DNA from: Natrialba swarupiae
GTDB taxonomy: Archaea > Halobacteriota > Halobacteria > Halobacteriales > Natrialbaceae
Reading direction: 5' to 3'
Assembly (NCBI RefSeq): GCF_008245225.1
Contig: NZ_VTAW01000020.1
Span: forward strand, 18,736 to 82,735
Length of the DNA: 64,000 nucleotides
In this document: piece by piece, positions 50,292 to 60,574 of the stretch
Layout of the letters: each line of letters opens with the position of its first letter
Position numbering within the stretch: position 1 is the first letter of the stretch
Program-made: the position numbers and the translations under genes
The notes under the pieces: generated by a model
Databases searched by the model: none
Seen by the model: the letters and a program-made list of their open reading frames with translations, nothing else
Told to the model about the DNA's origin: nothing

Positions 50292-51650
50292 TCAGGCTGA
50301 CTCGTGTGGCCACGACTGAATCTCGTCGTAGTCGCCCGGCACGACGGGGCCATCGAGCAGCGGATCGTCGGTCTCGTCCATCCACTCGTAGAGCTCCCGC
50401 GAGAGGTCCTGTCGGACGTCCTGATATCTGGGTTCGTAGACGACGTTGTCGTCCTCCTGCGGTGCATCGCGGAGGTCGTACAGTTCCTCGTACTGTCGCG
50501 CTGGCGTGCCGTCGGTTTCGCGGACCTCACGGCCCGATTCGCTGGCGAATACGTCCGCCGGGAGATACACCGTAGGGAGGTGCCAGAAGTTCCGGATGTA
50601 CTTGTACCGATCCGTTCGGATCGCCCGAACTGGGTTGTACATGTCGTGCCAGGTCATCTCGCCGAAGACCCGCTCGCGCGGCTCGTAGTCGCCGTCGTCG
50701 CCGTCGGTGATTCGGTCGGCGAAGCTTCGACCATCGATCACGTCGGGGATGTCTATATCGAGGAGTTCGAGCAGTGTCGGCAACACGTCGACGTTACTGA
50801 GGAGGTCGTCGTAGCGCTCGCCGGCCTCGATAACGCCCGGATACCGCATCACGAGCGCCGCCTCGAGGCCCGCATCGTAGCAGGTCCCCTTCGCTCGCGG
50901 GAAGGCGATGCCGTGTTCGGTCGTGAAAATCACGAGCGTCTCTTTCTCGAGACCGGAGTCGGCCAGCGCCTCGAGGATCGTCCCGACGCCGTCGTCGAGT
51001 GCGTACATCATCCCGTGCATTTCGCCGAGATCGTGGCGATGGCCGCGTCGATCCGGGAGGTACGGAAGCGGGCGCACGTCCTCGGGATCGTCGGCGCCGT
51101 AGTAGTCGGCGTCGAACCCGAAGCGGCCGTTCTCCTCTTCGGCGCGGTGGCACTCGAAGAAGCCGATGGAGGCGAAAAACGGATCCTCGTACGCGCCCCC
51201 CTCGAGAAACGACGAGACGACCGACGCGACGTTACGGGCTCGATTGACCTGATGCACGGCCGGCGAGACGCCCGGATAGAGGTTCCCCTCGGAGTGAACG
51301 TGGTCGTACTCGAGGCGGTCCGTGTCCTGGGAGATGTGCTGGAGGCCGAACAGGTGGGTCTCGTAGCCGGCGTCGCTCAGGTACTGGGGCAGGATGCGTT
51401 CGTCTTCGTGGATTTCCCAGTCGCCGTGGGCGAGGCCCATAAGGCCGTTGACGTGGGGGACGCGGCCGGTCATGAGGCTCCCGCGACTGGGCGAACACTG
51501 CGGTGCGGTCGCGAAGTGGCGTTCGAACAGCGCGCCGGCGTCGGCGAGCGCGTCGACGTGTGGCGTTTCGATGTCGACGCCGTAACAGCCGAGATACTGG
51601 CCGATGTCGTGGGCGTGGATCAGGAGGACGTTCGGCTGCGAGTCGTTCAT
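50292..51650 (-). CDS. Sulfatase-family hydrolase with formylglycine motif
   Basis: A 452-residue arylsulfatase-type enzyme. The motif QCSPSRGSLMTGR with C52 is the CxPxR site where cysteine becomes formylglycine. Metal ligands appear in the early LIHAHDIG (DD is changed to HD) and in the later TEHG. Possible substrates are sulfated sugars or lipids. There is no signal peptide, so it probably acts in the cytoplasm. Choline-sulfatase-like or phosphonate hydrolase-like activity is also possible. The first metal motif with HD is unusual but occurs in the family. It is monocistronic. Confidence 0.9.
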   Translation of the reverse strand: MNDSQPNVLLIHAHDIGQYLGCYGVDIETPHVDALADAGALFERHFATAPQCSPSRGSLMTGRVPHVNGLMGLAHGDWEIHEDERILPQYLSDAGYETHLFGLQHISQDTDRLEYDHVHSEGNLYPGVSPAVHQVNRARNVASVVSSFLEGGAYEDPFFASIGFFECHRAEEENGRFGFDADYYGADDPEDVRPLPYLPDRRGHRHDLGEMHGMMYALDDGVGTILEALADSGLEKETLVIFTTEHGIAFPRAKGTCYDAGLEAALVMRYPGVIEAGERYDDLLSNVDVLPTLLELLDIDIPDVIDGRSFADRITDGDDGDYEPRERVFGEMTWHDMYNPVRAIRTDRYKYIRNFWHLPTVYLPADVFASESGREVRETDGTPARQYEELYDLRDAPQEDDNVVYEPRYQDVRQDLSRELYEWMDETDDPLLDGPVVPGDYDEIQSWPHESA

Positions 51651-51825
51651 GACCCTGGTCTACAGTAACCTCCGGGATAATTATTTGCCGCCTGATCGAC
51701 GTGGCGCTCCGCCGTCGGGTGTGTTCGGACCCGGTCCGCCCGCTCGAGCGGATGGCGACGACTCGACCACGATTGTGGCGGTGGTGTGCGAATTATGTGA
51801 CTTGACCACGTATCGCACAGTACGG

Positions 51826-52317
51826 ATGACAGTCGACGACCTCGCCGAATACGGGATGGAGCGAATGGACGACGACGACATCGTGAGCTTCCTTTCGACG
51901 CGGAGCTTCGGCGTTCTCGGCCTCTCGGCCGAAGAGACGCCGTACCTGATTCCGATGTCCTACGGGTTCGACGGGGAATCGCGGCTGTATTTCGGGTACG
52001 TTGTGGGGTCCCAGAGCCGGAAAGCGGAGCTCTCGGACCGGGCGGACGCGGCGTCGTTTCTCGTCTACAGCGTCGAGACGATGTTCCACTGGCAAAGCGT
52101 TCTCGCGACCGGGACGCTCCGGGCCCTTCCCCCGGACGAGACGTCGAACGCGACGGCGGTCGAGGGGCCGATGTGGCGTCCCGAACTTCTCGAGACGGCG
52201 AGTGAGGCGGACGAAAACCAGTATTACGAGTTACAGATCGAGGAGTGGACGGGGCTTCGACACGCGATCGAGCCACCGTCGTTCATGCAACGCTCGAGTC
52301 GCGATCGGCCGGAGTGA
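51826..52317 (+). CDS. Pyridoxamine 5'-phosphate oxidase-like FMN-binding protein
   Basis: A 163-residue split-barrel flavoprotein. Typical segments are IVSFLSTRSFGVLGLSAEET, PYLIPMSYGFDGESRLYFGY and KAELSDRADAASFLVYSVE, followed by SVLATGTLRALPPDE. Haloarchaeal members of this group are commonly described as FMN-binding proteins and may act as F420- or flavin-dependent reductases. The ATG at 51826 was chosen because the upstream extension in this frame lacks family resemblance. Confidence 0.85.
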   Translation: MTVDDLAEYGMERMDDDDIVSFLSTRSFGVLGLSAEETPYLIPMSYGFDGESRLYFGYVVGSQSRKAELSDRADAASFLVYSVETMFHWQSVLATGTLRALPPDETSNATAVEGPMWRPELLETASEADENQYYELQIEEWTGLRHAIEPPSFMQRSSRDRPE

Positions 52318-52835
52318 CACGGAGAGGGGCGTCGGTTCGCGATCGATCTCCCGTCGGCCGACCCGGCGACGGTCGTCACAGTGTATGAATCATCAGCGGT
52401 TGGATGGATTTGTACAGGTATTAAACGGGAAACCGTCGTAGCACTCGTCACATGATCGGTCGGATCGCTGGCGTGGCCAGCACGGTAGCTGACGAACGGG
52501 GCGGATCTTTGGCGTGCGATTACTCTACCGACGCTACACTCGAGGAACGTGAGGATGCGTCGTCACCGCGATGTCTCGCCGAACCGTCCGCTGGCTCTGT
52601 CGTTGACGACGTCTCGACAAGTGCTTTGACAAGCCTGAACCACAGGGTCGAATTCGGTGGTGTGAGTCGAGTCGAGCCTGCAGTCGACGCGTGGCGGAGT
52701 ACCAGACCCACGTCGGGGCGGTGCTCGTCGGTCGCGTCCGTTGGGAGGGCGGTTCGTGTCCGTGGCCTTCCACGGTCTTTCACCTGAGGTATCGAGACTG
52801 AATACGAGGGAGAGGGTGCTGTCATCGACCTATCC
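52318..52835. other. Intergenic, no gene seen
   Basis: About 520 bp without a convincing gene on either strand. The open frames are short and lack composition or motif support. No repeat or palindrome stands out. Confidence 0.5.
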
Positions 52836-55643
52836 GTGTCACGATCAGAATACCACGAACGGACGGAGTCAGACGCCGACACCGACTGGCACGCCCAGCC
52901 GCTCGAGGCGGTCTACGCGAACGTGGAGACGTCCGAGGAGGGGTTATCGCCTTCGGAGGCCCGCGACCGACTCGAACGTGAGGGACCGAACGAGGTCGAA
53001 GGTGAGGAAGGGATTTCGCCGCTGCAGATCTTCATCGATCAGTACAAGCCGGCGCTGATCTGGGTGTTGATCGTCGCTGCGGCGGTGATGGCGGCGGTCG
53101 GCCACGTAATCGACGCCGGGGTCATCGCGGGTGTGGTCGTATTCATCACTGTCTTCGGCTTCCTGCAGGATTACCGGGCCGAACAGAGCATCCAGGCATT
53201 AAAGGAGATGTCGACGACGTACGCGCTGGTCAGACGCGGCGGCGAGAAGACCGAGATCGACGCCAGAAACGTCGTGCCCGGAGACGTGATCTTCGTCGAA
53301 TCCGGTGACATCGTTCCGGCCGATGCCCGCCTCATCGAGGAGTCGAACCTCAGCGTCGACGAGGCGGCCCTGACCGGCGAGAGCGTCGGCGTTTCCAAGG
53401 ACGTCGGGACGGTCGACGCGGACGTCGCGCTCGCAGATCGGGAGAACGTACTGTTCAAGGACACCGTGGTCCAGCGTGGATCGGGCACGGCGGTCGTCGT
53501 CGAGACCGGCTCCGACTCGGAGATCGGGCAGATCGCGACGGCACTCGAGGAAGCCGAAGAGCGAGACACGCCGTTCCAGGCGGAGATGGACCGCCTGGGA
53601 AAACTCATCGCGCTCGGTGTCGTCGGTATCGTCTCGATCATCGCGATTACCGAACTCGTGATCGGGGACACGCCGCCGTTGCAGGTGTTCCTGACGGCAG
53701 TCGGCATCGCTGTCTCCGCGGTTCCCGAGGGGCTGCCCGCGGTGGTCACGCTCTCGCTCGCGCTCGGTGCTCGGCGGATGGCAGACCAGAACGCGCTCGT
53801 GCGTCGGCTGCCGATCGTCGAGGCCCTGGGTTCGGTCGACGTCATCTGTACGGACAAGACTGGCACGCTCACTGAAGAAGAGATGACCGTCCAGCGGATC
53901 GTCGCCAACCGTGGGACCTACCAGGTCACCGGCACCGGGTACGACACCGATGGGGAGTTCCTGCAGGACGGCGAGCCAGTCGGCGCGGAGCGGGTCGCCG
54001 AGGTGTTGCGCTGTGGCATGCTCTGTAACAACGTCGACGTCGGGACTCGAGAGCGCGAGGAGGGCGATGCGGAGACGGACAGCGAAACGGCGGATGGCGA
54101 ACGAACTTACCTCGGCGACCCCACCGAAATCGCGCTGTTCGTTGCCGCTCAGAAAGCCGGCTTCGATCAGCGTGAACTCGCTGCGGAGTACCCGCGGATC
54201 GGCGAAGTCGACTTCACGTCCGCACGAAAGCGGATGACGACCGTCCACGAGACGCCCGACGGCGACGTCACAGCGTACATGAAAGGCGCACCGGAGACCG
54301 TCCTCGAGCGCTGTGATCGGGAACTCGTCGACGGCGAACTCGTCGAACTCACCGATGAGCGACGCGCGGAACTCGAGGCCGAGAACGAGGCGTTCGCCGA
54401 AGACGCCCTGCGTGTGATGGGATTTGCCTACCGCCCCGACGTGCCCGACTCGCAGGCGGCTGACCCCGACGAAGGCCTCGAGCAGGAGATGGTCTTTCTC
54501 GGCTTCCAGGGGATGCTCGATCCGCCACGTCCCGAGGTCCCCGATGCGCTTTCGGGCTGTCTCGACGCCGGCATCAACGTCGTGATGATCACTGGCGACA
54601 ACGCCGTCACGGCCCGTGCGGTCGGCGAGGAGGTCGGCCTTCGATCGACGACGGTAATTACGGGCCCGGAACTCGAAGAAATGGGCGACGAGGAACTTCG
54701 AGACGTCGTCGACGATGTCGACATCTTCGCGCGGACCTCGCCGGACCACAAGACGCGCATTCTCCAGACGCTGCAGGAGAAGGGTCATACCGTGTCGATG
54801 ACGGGAGACGGGGTCAACGACGCGCCGGCCGTCAAGAACGCTGACGTCGGCGTCGCGATGGGGGTCCGCGGGACGGACGTCACTGAACAGGCCTCTGACA
54901 TCGTCCTGCTGGACGACAACTTCGCGACGATCCGGGACGCGGTCAAAGGTGGTCGTCGCATCTTCGACAACGTCCGGAAGTTCGTCAACTACCTGCTGTC
55001 GGGCAACGGCGGCGAGGTGACGATGATCTTCACGGGGACGCTCGCCGGACTCGGACTCGTGATCACGCCGATTCAGGTGCTCTGGATCAACGTCGTCACC
55101 GACGGGATTCCCGCGCTGACGATGGGCGTCGACCCGGCTGCAGAGGACGTCATGAATCGGGACCCGCGACCGCCGGACGAGGGGGTTATTACCGACCGGA
55201 TCATCACGTCGATCGTCGGTATCGCCGCCTTCATGACGATCTGTCTGTTGCCGTTGTTTACGCTCAACTTCTACGGCGAACTCGTACCGGGATACGACGT
55301 GACCGCCGCGCTCGTCGGCTGGAGCCCTGGCTACGAAGTCGGTCGCGAACTCGCCCAGACGATGGTGTTTACTGGGTTTGTCGTCTTCGAGATCGTCCGC
55401 ATCCAGGCGATCCGATACCGATACGGGCTCGGGCTGTTTTCGAACAACTGGCTCGTACTCGCGGTCACAATTGCCGTCGCGCTGCAGTTGCTCGTCCTCT
55501 ATACCTCGACCGGTCAGTTGCTGTTCGACGTCGAACCGCTCGCGCTCGTCCACTGGGTCCAGATCGCCGTTGCCGCGAGCGTTTTCGCGCTGCTCATGGC
55601 TGCGTTCGTGAAGGTCCAGGACCGATACTTCGAGCGATACTGA
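52836..55643 (+). CDS. P2-type cation-transporting ATPase
   Basis: A 935-residue P-type ATPase of the calcium or sodium/potassium type. The cation-ATPase N domain (residues about 15-75) is followed by the actuator with LTGES, and a fourth helix with [15 protein letters not shown], whose P-E-G-L is the ion-binding kink. The phosphorylated D340 is in [12 protein letters not shown]; later come [37 protein letters not shown] and a six-helix C-terminal domain. It probably exports Ca2+ or Na+. The start is GTG at 52836. This is a different branch from the heavy-metal ATPase at the window start. Confidence 0.95.
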   Translation: MSRSEYHERTESDADTDWHAQPLEAVYANVETSEEGLSPSEARDRLEREGPNEVEGEEGISPLQIFIDQYKPALIWVLIVAAAVMAAVGHVIDAGVIAGVVVFITVFGFLQDYRAEQSIQALKEMSTTYALVRRGGEKTEIDARNVVPGDVIFVESGDIVPADARLIEESNLSVDEAALTGESVGVSKDVGTVDADVALADRENVLFKDTVVQRGSGTAVVVETGSDSEIGQIATALEEAEERDTPFQAEMDRLGKLIALGVVGIVSIIAITELVIGDTPPLQVFLTAVGIAVSAVPEGLPAVVTLSLALGARRMADQNALVRRLPIVEALGSVDVICTDKTGTLTEEEMTVQRIVANRGTYQVTGTGYDTDGEFLQDGEPVGAERVAEVLRCGMLCNNVDVGTREREEGDAETDSETADGERTYLGDPTEIALFVAAQKAGFDQRELAAEYPRIGEVDFTSARKRMTTVHETPDGDVTAYMKGAPETVLERCDRELVDGELVELTDERRAELEAENEAFAEDALRVMGFAYRPDVPDSQAADPDEGLEQEMVFLGFQGMLDPPRPEVPDALSGCLDAGINVVMITGDNAVTARAVGEEVGLRSTTVITGPELEEMGDEELRDVVDDVDIFARTSPDHKTRILQTLQEKGHTVSMTGDGVNDAPAVKNADVGVAMGVRGTDVTEQASDIVLLDDNFATIRDAVKGGRRIFDNVRKFVNYLLSGNGGEVTMIFTGTLAGLGLVITPIQVLWINVVTDGIPALTMGVDPAAEDVMNRDPRPPDEGVITDRIITSIVGIAAFMTICLLPLFTLNFYGELVPGYDVTAALVGWSPGYEVGRELAQTMVFTGFVVFEIVRIQAIRYRYGLGLFSNNWLVLAVTIAVALQLLVLYTSTGQLLFDVEPLALVHWVQIAVAASVFALLMAAFVKVQDRYFERY

Positions 55644-55676
55644 CGTTCCCGGACCGGATCTTGGAACGGAATAGAG

Positions 55677-56081
55677 TCACCCTTCGGCCGCCACTCGAGT
55701 GTCCTCGCCGTGTTCGTATTTGTCTTCGAACTCCTGGATGAGTTGCCCCATCTTCGCGTACCAGTCGTTTAGCATCCGTTGCATCTCGCTTGCGATCTGG
55801 TCCGGATCGGTCGGATAGTAGACGTGGTAGTAGCCGCCTTGTTCGTAGTTGATCTGCTCTTTCTGGATGAATCCAGTCTGGAGGAGTCGCTGGATCGACC
55901 GGTAGGCGGTCGACCGTTCGCGGTCGACCTGCTCTGCGACGTCGTCGATCGTCAACGGCTCGTCGCTCTCGACCATCACCCGGAAACACTCCTTGTCGAG
56001 TTGTTTCAGGCCGTGGATACACTCGAGCAGCCCCTCACACTCCATATCCTGTTGCAGTAGTTCCGCCATCGATCGTGCCAT
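55677..56081 (-). CDS. Three-cysteine winged-HTH regulator (TrmB-like), copy 2
   Basis: A 134-residue paralogue of the regulator at 31659. Most positions in the first 120 residues are identical: C15, C21 and C32, then TIDDVAEQVDRERSTAYRSI, GFIQKEQINYEQGGYYHVYY and NDWYAKMGQLIQEFEDKYE. Differences concentrate in the wing (LLQTGF against LYESGF) and at the tail. It lies 33 bp from the end of the P2-type ATPase gene, convergent with it. Upstream at 56129 is a half operator (GCGAATATTGCGC). It may sense thiol or redox state, by analogy with the shared cysteines; this is not shown. Confidence 0.85.
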   Translation of the reverse strand: MARSMAELLQQDMECEGLLECIHGLKQLDKECFRVMVESDEPLTIDDVAEQVDRERSTAYRSIQRLLQTGFIQKEQINYEQGGYYHVYYPTDPDQIASEMQRMLNDWYAKMGQLIQEFEDKYEHGEDTRVAAEG

Positions 56082-56445
56082 TATTTCGTATCACGATAGG
56101 AGCCGTACCGGTATAAGGGTTGTGCGAATATTGCGCAAGTATGCTGAGCACCTGTGTCAGCGGGTGATAGCCCGATTGTTGGACACCAAGCCGACTGTCG
56201 CCAGACGACATAGTGACCCACCCACCAGTACTCCCACAGCGCGCTGACGGTGTGGCCGCTCCGCCGACGCGAACGACGATCCGTCGCGAACTCGAGGTCG
56301 GTCACGGGAGATGCTACACGCGCGTCGAGACGTTCGTCGGTGTCGATCACGTGAACCACACGTGGCCGTCGAACCAGCGCGGGGCGAAATCGCGTCGGGT
56401 CGCTACGTGTAATCGAGAGTCGAATCGTAATAGTTTGTATTATTT
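56082..56445. other. Intergenic upstream of the regulator
   Basis: No gene is supported. It holds the regulator promoter and the border of the IS-bounded segment at 56446. Confidence 0.45.
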
Positions 56446-56516
56446 GGCTCTGTTGAAATCGTTGACTAATGATAAGTTCCAACAGTTGTGCTGAATACAG
56501 AGCGTGTATGCAGCAG
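56446..56516 (+). repeat. IS-like terminal repeat, left end of segment
   Basis: Begins GGCTCTGTTGAAATC. After 43 bp comes a subterminal box TGCTGAATACAGAGCG running on to GTATGCAGCA (56489-56516). The inverted counterpart is at 60394-60439, and the subterminal box also recurs inverted at 59701-59727. No transposase gene lies between them. Confidence 0.65.
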
Positions 56517-56570
56517 TAGAAGAACGAACATTCTGATCGCCAACTGCTAGATATCTAATAAGTATTACGC

Positions 56571-59549
56571 CTACTGTTCACGGCGTAGTTCAACGATGAA
56601 CACGCTGCCTTCGGGATCGTTGTCCTCAACCCAGACAGCCCCTCCGTAGCGGTCAACGAGTGTCTGGACAAGGTACAGCCCGATTCCAGTCCCCTCACTG
56701 TCGAGGCCTTTCTCACCTTGGTTGAAGATTTGGTCTTTCTGCTGGTCAGGAATCCCCGGCCCGTTGTCTGCTATACGAACCCGAATCACCTCCTCGTGAG
56801 TCGTCGCCGAAACGGTGACTTCGGGAAGCTCCTTGTCGTTGTGAACGATAGCGTTGTTCAGCAAATTCCGGAACACCGACTCTAGCATATCGTCAGCCAG
56901 CACCGCTACATCCGGGAGTGATCCTTCTGTGGAGACAACGGCACGTTCGTGGTTCTCTCGCACGTACTCGATCTGGGCTTCGAGAACCGGGCGGAGATTC
57001 ACCGGAGTCGGATCGGTCTCCGAGCTGAGCATTGCCTCGGTGATTTCGCCAGCGGTTTGGGTGATTCCGACAGCTTCACGACCGGCCTTGAGAACATGTC
57101 GAAGATACTCCTCACCGTCGTCTTCGACGTAGTCTTCGAGCATGTCGCCGTACGCGAGCACGAGCTGGAGTTGGTTACGGACATCGTGACGGACAATCTG
57201 GTTGAGTATCTCCAGATTGTCACGCTGTTCTTCCAGAGTTTGTTCGTATTCTTTGCGTTCGGTAATGTCGCGGCTGTTCACGAGTAGCCCTTCGATGAGG
57301 TCGTCCTCAAGCTGGTTTTGTATTGTTGCCTCGATCCAGCACCATGAGCCATCCGCCCGGCGGAACTTGGTCTGGACAGTTTGGGACTCGTCGGGATACT
57401 CAATGACGTATTCGATTGCTTCCTCGACGGCCTTTACAGTCTCCGATGACTGATATTCGAATCCATTCTGGCCGACGAGGTCTTCGGGGTCGTATCCGAG
57501 CACTCGTTCCACTGAGGGGCTTACATACGTGATCTCTCCCTCGAAATCAATCACAGTCGCTATATCACCGAACGTGTTAATTACCCGTTCGTAGTATTCG
57601 AGTTCACGTTCACGCTCTTTTCGTTCGGTGATATCCTGAACGATGCCGACTGCCTCAATCGGGTCATCGGTCTCATCGCGTGTGAATTCAGCGACCTCCC
57701 GCATCCATTTGACCTCGCCGTCACCGGTCACAATCCGGTGTTCGATGTCGTACGGTTCACCGTCGAGTGCGGCCTGCCAAGCTTGGTCAACCCGGTCTGT
57801 GTCCTCGGGGTGGATGAAATCGAGGAACCGCTCGTGGTCGAGATAGCCGATTTCACCGTCAGCTTCCCACATGTCGTAGACGTGCTCGGACCAGTAGATT
57901 TCGTCGGACGGGATCTCCTTTCGCCACCACCCGATATCGGCGACCTTCTGTGCGTTCTGGAGATAGATCTCGTTCTGCCGTTGCTCCGTAATGTCGACGA
58001 GATAGCCCAGACGATTGATTATCTCGCCATCCTTCCAGATGTTCCGGGTGTGATCGAGCACCCATCGCACGGCCCCGTCGGGGGTGACGATCCGGTAGGG
58101 TTCGTGGCTGAACTGTTCGGTTCCCTCGGTGCTGTTGTCGGCGATCTCCTGCATCACGCGCTCGCGGTCCTCCTCGTGAATGATCTCGGAAAACTGCACC
58201 GCACCTGATTGTAATTCGTCTGCCGTGTAGCCCAGTACCTCTTCGACGTTCTCAGACACGTGTTCGACCGGCCAGCCCTCTGCTTCCCGCCACTTGAAGA
58301 CGACCGCAGGACCTTGCGTGAACATCTCCCGCTTCTCTGCGAGCTGGCGCTCGTATGTCTTCCGGTCGTCGATGTCGAGGTGGATGCCAACGGCCCGGAC
58401 CGGTTCGCCATCTTCGTCGCGTTCGGCTATTTTTCCGATATCTCGAATCCACTTCCAGTCGCCGTCGGCGGTCCGCATCCGGTGTTCCATGTCGTACAGA
58501 TCCGTTTCGCCTGCGATATGTTCGTCCAGCGCCTCCTCGACGGCATCAAGGTCGTCGGGATGGACGCGCTGTTCCCACTCCTCGAGATGTGGTTCAATCT
58601 CGTCGAGGGAATGTCCGAGCATCCGAGCCCACTGTTCGTTGAACTCGACCTTGTCGGTAGTCATGTCCCAGTCCCAGACCCCGAGGTTCGCGCCCTCGAG
58701 AGCAAGTTCGAACCGTTCTTTAAAATGAGTAATCTCTCGTTCCCGTTGTTTCTGCTCGGTGATGTCTGTCGAGACGCCACAAAGTCCCACGATCTCTCCG
58801 TTTTCGGCATACACTGGTGATTTTCGAGTGAGTCGGACAGTGTTCCCTGTGGCCGTTGGGAGTTCCTCTTCGAGTTCGATCATCTCACCGTTCTCAATAA
58901 CCTGCCGGTCGTCTTTTCTCGCCTTTTCGGCTATCTCTGGCGGGAAGAGATCGTCATCCGTGAGCCCGGCGATCTCCTCGTCGTCTACGTTGAACAGCTC
59001 CCGGCACGCCCGATTCATCAGCAGGTACTGGCCGTTGGCATCTTTCAGAAATACCGCCGCAGACATGGTTTCAAGGACGGTTTGGAACTGACGGTCGAGT
59101 TGTTGTAGCTTCTGTTGTTGTTCTTTTTGCTCTGTGATGTCCCTAGCGAGGCCGACGATCTGGGTTACTTGCTCGCCATCGGTGATCGGGGTGAGTTTCG
59201 TCTGCCAGTGACTCCTTCCAGCTGGGAATTCGAGCGTCTCTTCATACTGGATCGTCTCCCCCTGTTCGGCACAGCGGCGATAGTTCGCTGCGACGGTCGC
59301 GCCCTGTTTGTCGCCAAGCAGTTCCCGTGGTGTTTGTCCACGTAATTCGTCTTCGGAAAGACCCGTCACCTCTTGGTGTGAGGCGTTGTTTCGTCGGAAC
59401 GTGAACGTGTAGTCATCGTCCATCTGCTCAATATCGATCAAAAAGACAGCATCCTCCATTTCGCGGACGATTACTTCGTAGACACTCTTCGACTCACCAC
59501 CAATCGCTTGAAAACCCCCTGTAGTATCTGCGTTAGAATCCCCGTCCAT
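56571..59549 (-). CDS. Multi-PAS sensor histidine kinase
   Basis: A 992-residue soluble sensor kinase. About six PAS/PAC modules occupy residues roughly 20-140, 145-265, 270-390, 400-510, 515-640 and 650-770. Next comes the phospho-acceptor H788 in VRHDVRNQLQLVLAYG, and an ATPase domain with the N-box NLLNNAIVHND (about N898), DNGPGIPDQQ and EGTGIGLYLV. No transmembrane helix is seen, so cytoplasmic signals such as redox state or small ligands are likely. No response regulator is adjacent. Its GC and codon use are lower than elsewhere, and it lies between inverted IS-like ends, both suggesting acquisition. Confidence 0.93.
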   Translation of the reverse strand: MDGDSNADTTGGFQAIGGESKSVYEVIVREMEDAVFLIDIEQMDDDYTFTFRRNNASHQEVTGLSEDELRGQTPRELLGDKQGATVAANYRRCAEQGETIQYEETLEFPAGRSHWQTKLTPITDGEQVTQIVGLARDITEQKEQQQKLQQLDRQFQTVLETMSAAVFLKDANGQYLLMNRACRELFNVDDEEIAGLTDDDLFPPEIAEKARKDDRQVIENGEMIELEEELPTATGNTVRLTRKSPVYAENGEIVGLCGVSTDITEQKQREREITHFKERFELALEGANLGVWDWDMTTDKVEFNEQWARMLGHSLDEIEPHLEEWEQRVHPDDLDAVEEALDEHIAGETDLYDMEHRMRTADGDWKWIRDIGKIAERDEDGEPVRAVGIHLDIDDRKTYERQLAEKREMFTQGPAVVFKWREAEGWPVEHVSENVEEVLGYTADELQSGAVQFSEIIHEEDRERVMQEIADNSTEGTEQFSHEPYRIVTPDGAVRWVLDHTRNIWKDGEIINRLGYLVDITEQRQNEIYLQNAQKVADIGWWRKEIPSDEIYWSEHVYDMWEADGEIGYLDHERFLDFIHPEDTDRVDQAWQAALDGEPYDIEHRIVTGDGEVKWMREVAEFTRDETDDPIEAVGIVQDITERKERERELEYYERVINTFGDIATVIDFEGEITYVSPSVERVLGYDPEDLVGQNGFEYQSSETVKAVEEAIEYVIEYPDESQTVQTKFRRADGSWCWIEATIQNQLEDDLIEGLLVNSRDITERKEYEQTLEEQRDNLEILNQIVRHDVRNQLQLVLAYGDMLEDYVEDDGEEYLRHVLKAGREAVGITQTAGEITEAMLSSETDPTPVNLRPVLEAQIEYVRENHERAVVSTEGSLPDVAVLADDMLESVFRNLLNNAIVHNDKELPEVTVSATTHEEVIRVRIADNGPGIPDQQKDQIFNQGEKGLDSEGTGIGLYLVQTLVDRYGGAVWVEDNDPEGSVFIVELRREQ

Positions 59550-59700
59550 CGTGTTCTTCTTGTGGATACAAAAGACATGCCGACAGTTAGTAATTCTGTA
59601 CTACTTGGGTGAAAAGCCCCGTTCATTGTGGAAGATAGCACAGCATTCAATAATTAACTCCCACAGCCACTACGTGGTTCACTACCACCAACCGCCACAG

Positions 59701-59765
59701 TGCTGCATACGCGCTATGGATTCAGCAGACGCTCGTCAAACTATCCGAAGATCGTCAGAACCGGC
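59701..59765 (-). repeat. IS-like terminal repeat, inner copy
   Basis: Reading on the minus strand, GGTTCTGACGATC leads after 35 bp to the box TGCTGAATCCATAGCG, then GTATGCAGCA, nearly identical to the box at 56489-56516 in opposite orientation. It lies between the kinase and cupin genes. Confidence 0.55.
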
Positions 59766-59820
59766 CTGCTGCATAGAGAGGCTAAAAGTATTAATTTGTT
59801 CTATTGGAAGCTGGTAACCC

Positions 59821-60171
59821 ATGACTCCTATTTCGATCACCGATGCAGTAGCTGATCTCGACCCAGACGAGCTTCAACATAAAGAAGTACTTGACGCCGG
59901 ACCGATCACTGCGGAAGTCGGAAAGTATCCCCCCGATAGTTCCGCCCCCAAAAACCCACATAACGAAGAGGAACTGTACTACATCCTTTCTGGCTCGGGA
60001 AAATTCCGCGTCGGTGACGACACCCACGACATCGAAGCGGGTGACCTCGTCTACGTCGAACCAGCAACTGAGCACGATTTTTTCAATATTAGCGAAGAGA
60101 TCACCGTGCTGATTATTTTTGGACCGTCTATCCACCCCACCTCATACGGTATACGTGAAGAGGACGGGTGA
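59821..60171 (+). CDS. Cupin-domain protein
   Basis: A 116-residue single cupin. Motif 1 is seen as NEEELYYILSGSGKFRVGDD and motif 2 as GDLVYVEPATEHDFFNIS. In motif 1 the usual H(X)HX3-4E reads PHNEEEL, so one histidine and a glutamate remain; the H in TEHDF is the motif 2 ligand. A metal site is therefore plausible but incomplete. Small cupins of this type may be isomerases, dioxygenases or ligand binders. The gene has lower GC and sits inside the IS-bounded segment. It starts at 59821. Confidence 0.85.
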   Translation: MTPISITDAVADLDPDELQHKEVLDAGPITAEVGKYPPDSSAPKNPHNEEELYYILSGSGKFRVGDDTHDIEAGDLVYVEPATEHDFFNISEEITVLIIFGPSIHPTSYGIREEDG

Positions 60172-60393
60172 GTCGGCATTGCGGCCTTATGATCCTGTAG
60201 AGTCAGTCGGCCCTACTCGATAGGTGTAGGTAGTGACAGAGTTTTTACATTCACTCCACTATCCACCCACTACAGTGATTTTGCGACGAGAGACCGGTAT
60301 TTGAGAGTGCCGAACGATACGTGTATCTCCTGTACTGACCAATTTCCGACTCTCGTAATACTGTTCTCACCTCATGCCACATTCGCGCTGTGT

Positions 60394-60439
60394 ATTCAGC
60401 AGGCATATCTTGTTATTGTTGAAGGGTTTCAACAGAGCC
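60394..60439 (-). repeat. IS-like terminal repeat, right end of segment
   Basis: On the minus strand it begins GGCTCTGTTGAAACC, sharing its first 13 bases with the left end, and has the box TGCTGAATACACAGCG after 38 bp. Together with 56446 it bounds a segment of about 4 kb. Confidence 0.65.
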
Positions 60440-60529
60440 TATTATTTATACAACACCAATGCTTCCTCTGTTCGTCTATGGTATCAGAGTACGTGTTTGA
60501 TCGCTGACTTCATTCGGACAGGTTTGGAT

Positions 60530-60543
60530 GTATTGCACAATAC
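60530..60543. promoter_or_regulatory. Perfect 14-bp palindrome upstream of the VKOR-like gene
   Basis: GTATTGCACAATAC is 32-45 bp before the start codon. It uses the same half-sites as the TATTG-N11-CAATA sites but with a two-base spacer, so it might be a variant operator or unrelated. Confidence 0.4.
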
Positions 60544-60574
60544 TTTAGTACACTGGCAACGAAGCCAGTCTTGT

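Larger units (their letters stand above)
60172..60574. other. Intergenic with IS-like end and redox-like palindrome
   Basis: There is no gene. It contains the right IS-like end (60394-60439) and the 14-bp palindrome at 60530-60543. Confidence 0.5.

Noticed and set aside
50304..51668. 454-codon plus-strand frame
   Set aside because: Antisense to the sulfatase gene, whose CxPxR motif and full length are convincing.
52452..52787. 111-codon plus-strand frame before the P2 ATPase
   Set aside because: No family resemblance, poor composition and an overlapping frame of similar quality on the other strand; treated as intergenic.
53199..55553. Very long open frame of 784 codons on the minus strand
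   Set aside because: It is the antisense shadow of the P2-type ATPase; high third-position GC keeps the opposite strand open. It has no motifs, and the plus-strand protein is complete.
60530..60543. Counting this palindrome as a ninth copy of the sulfur operator
   Set aside because: Half-sites match but the spacer is 2 rather than 11 bases, which changes the helical phasing; kept as a separate site.
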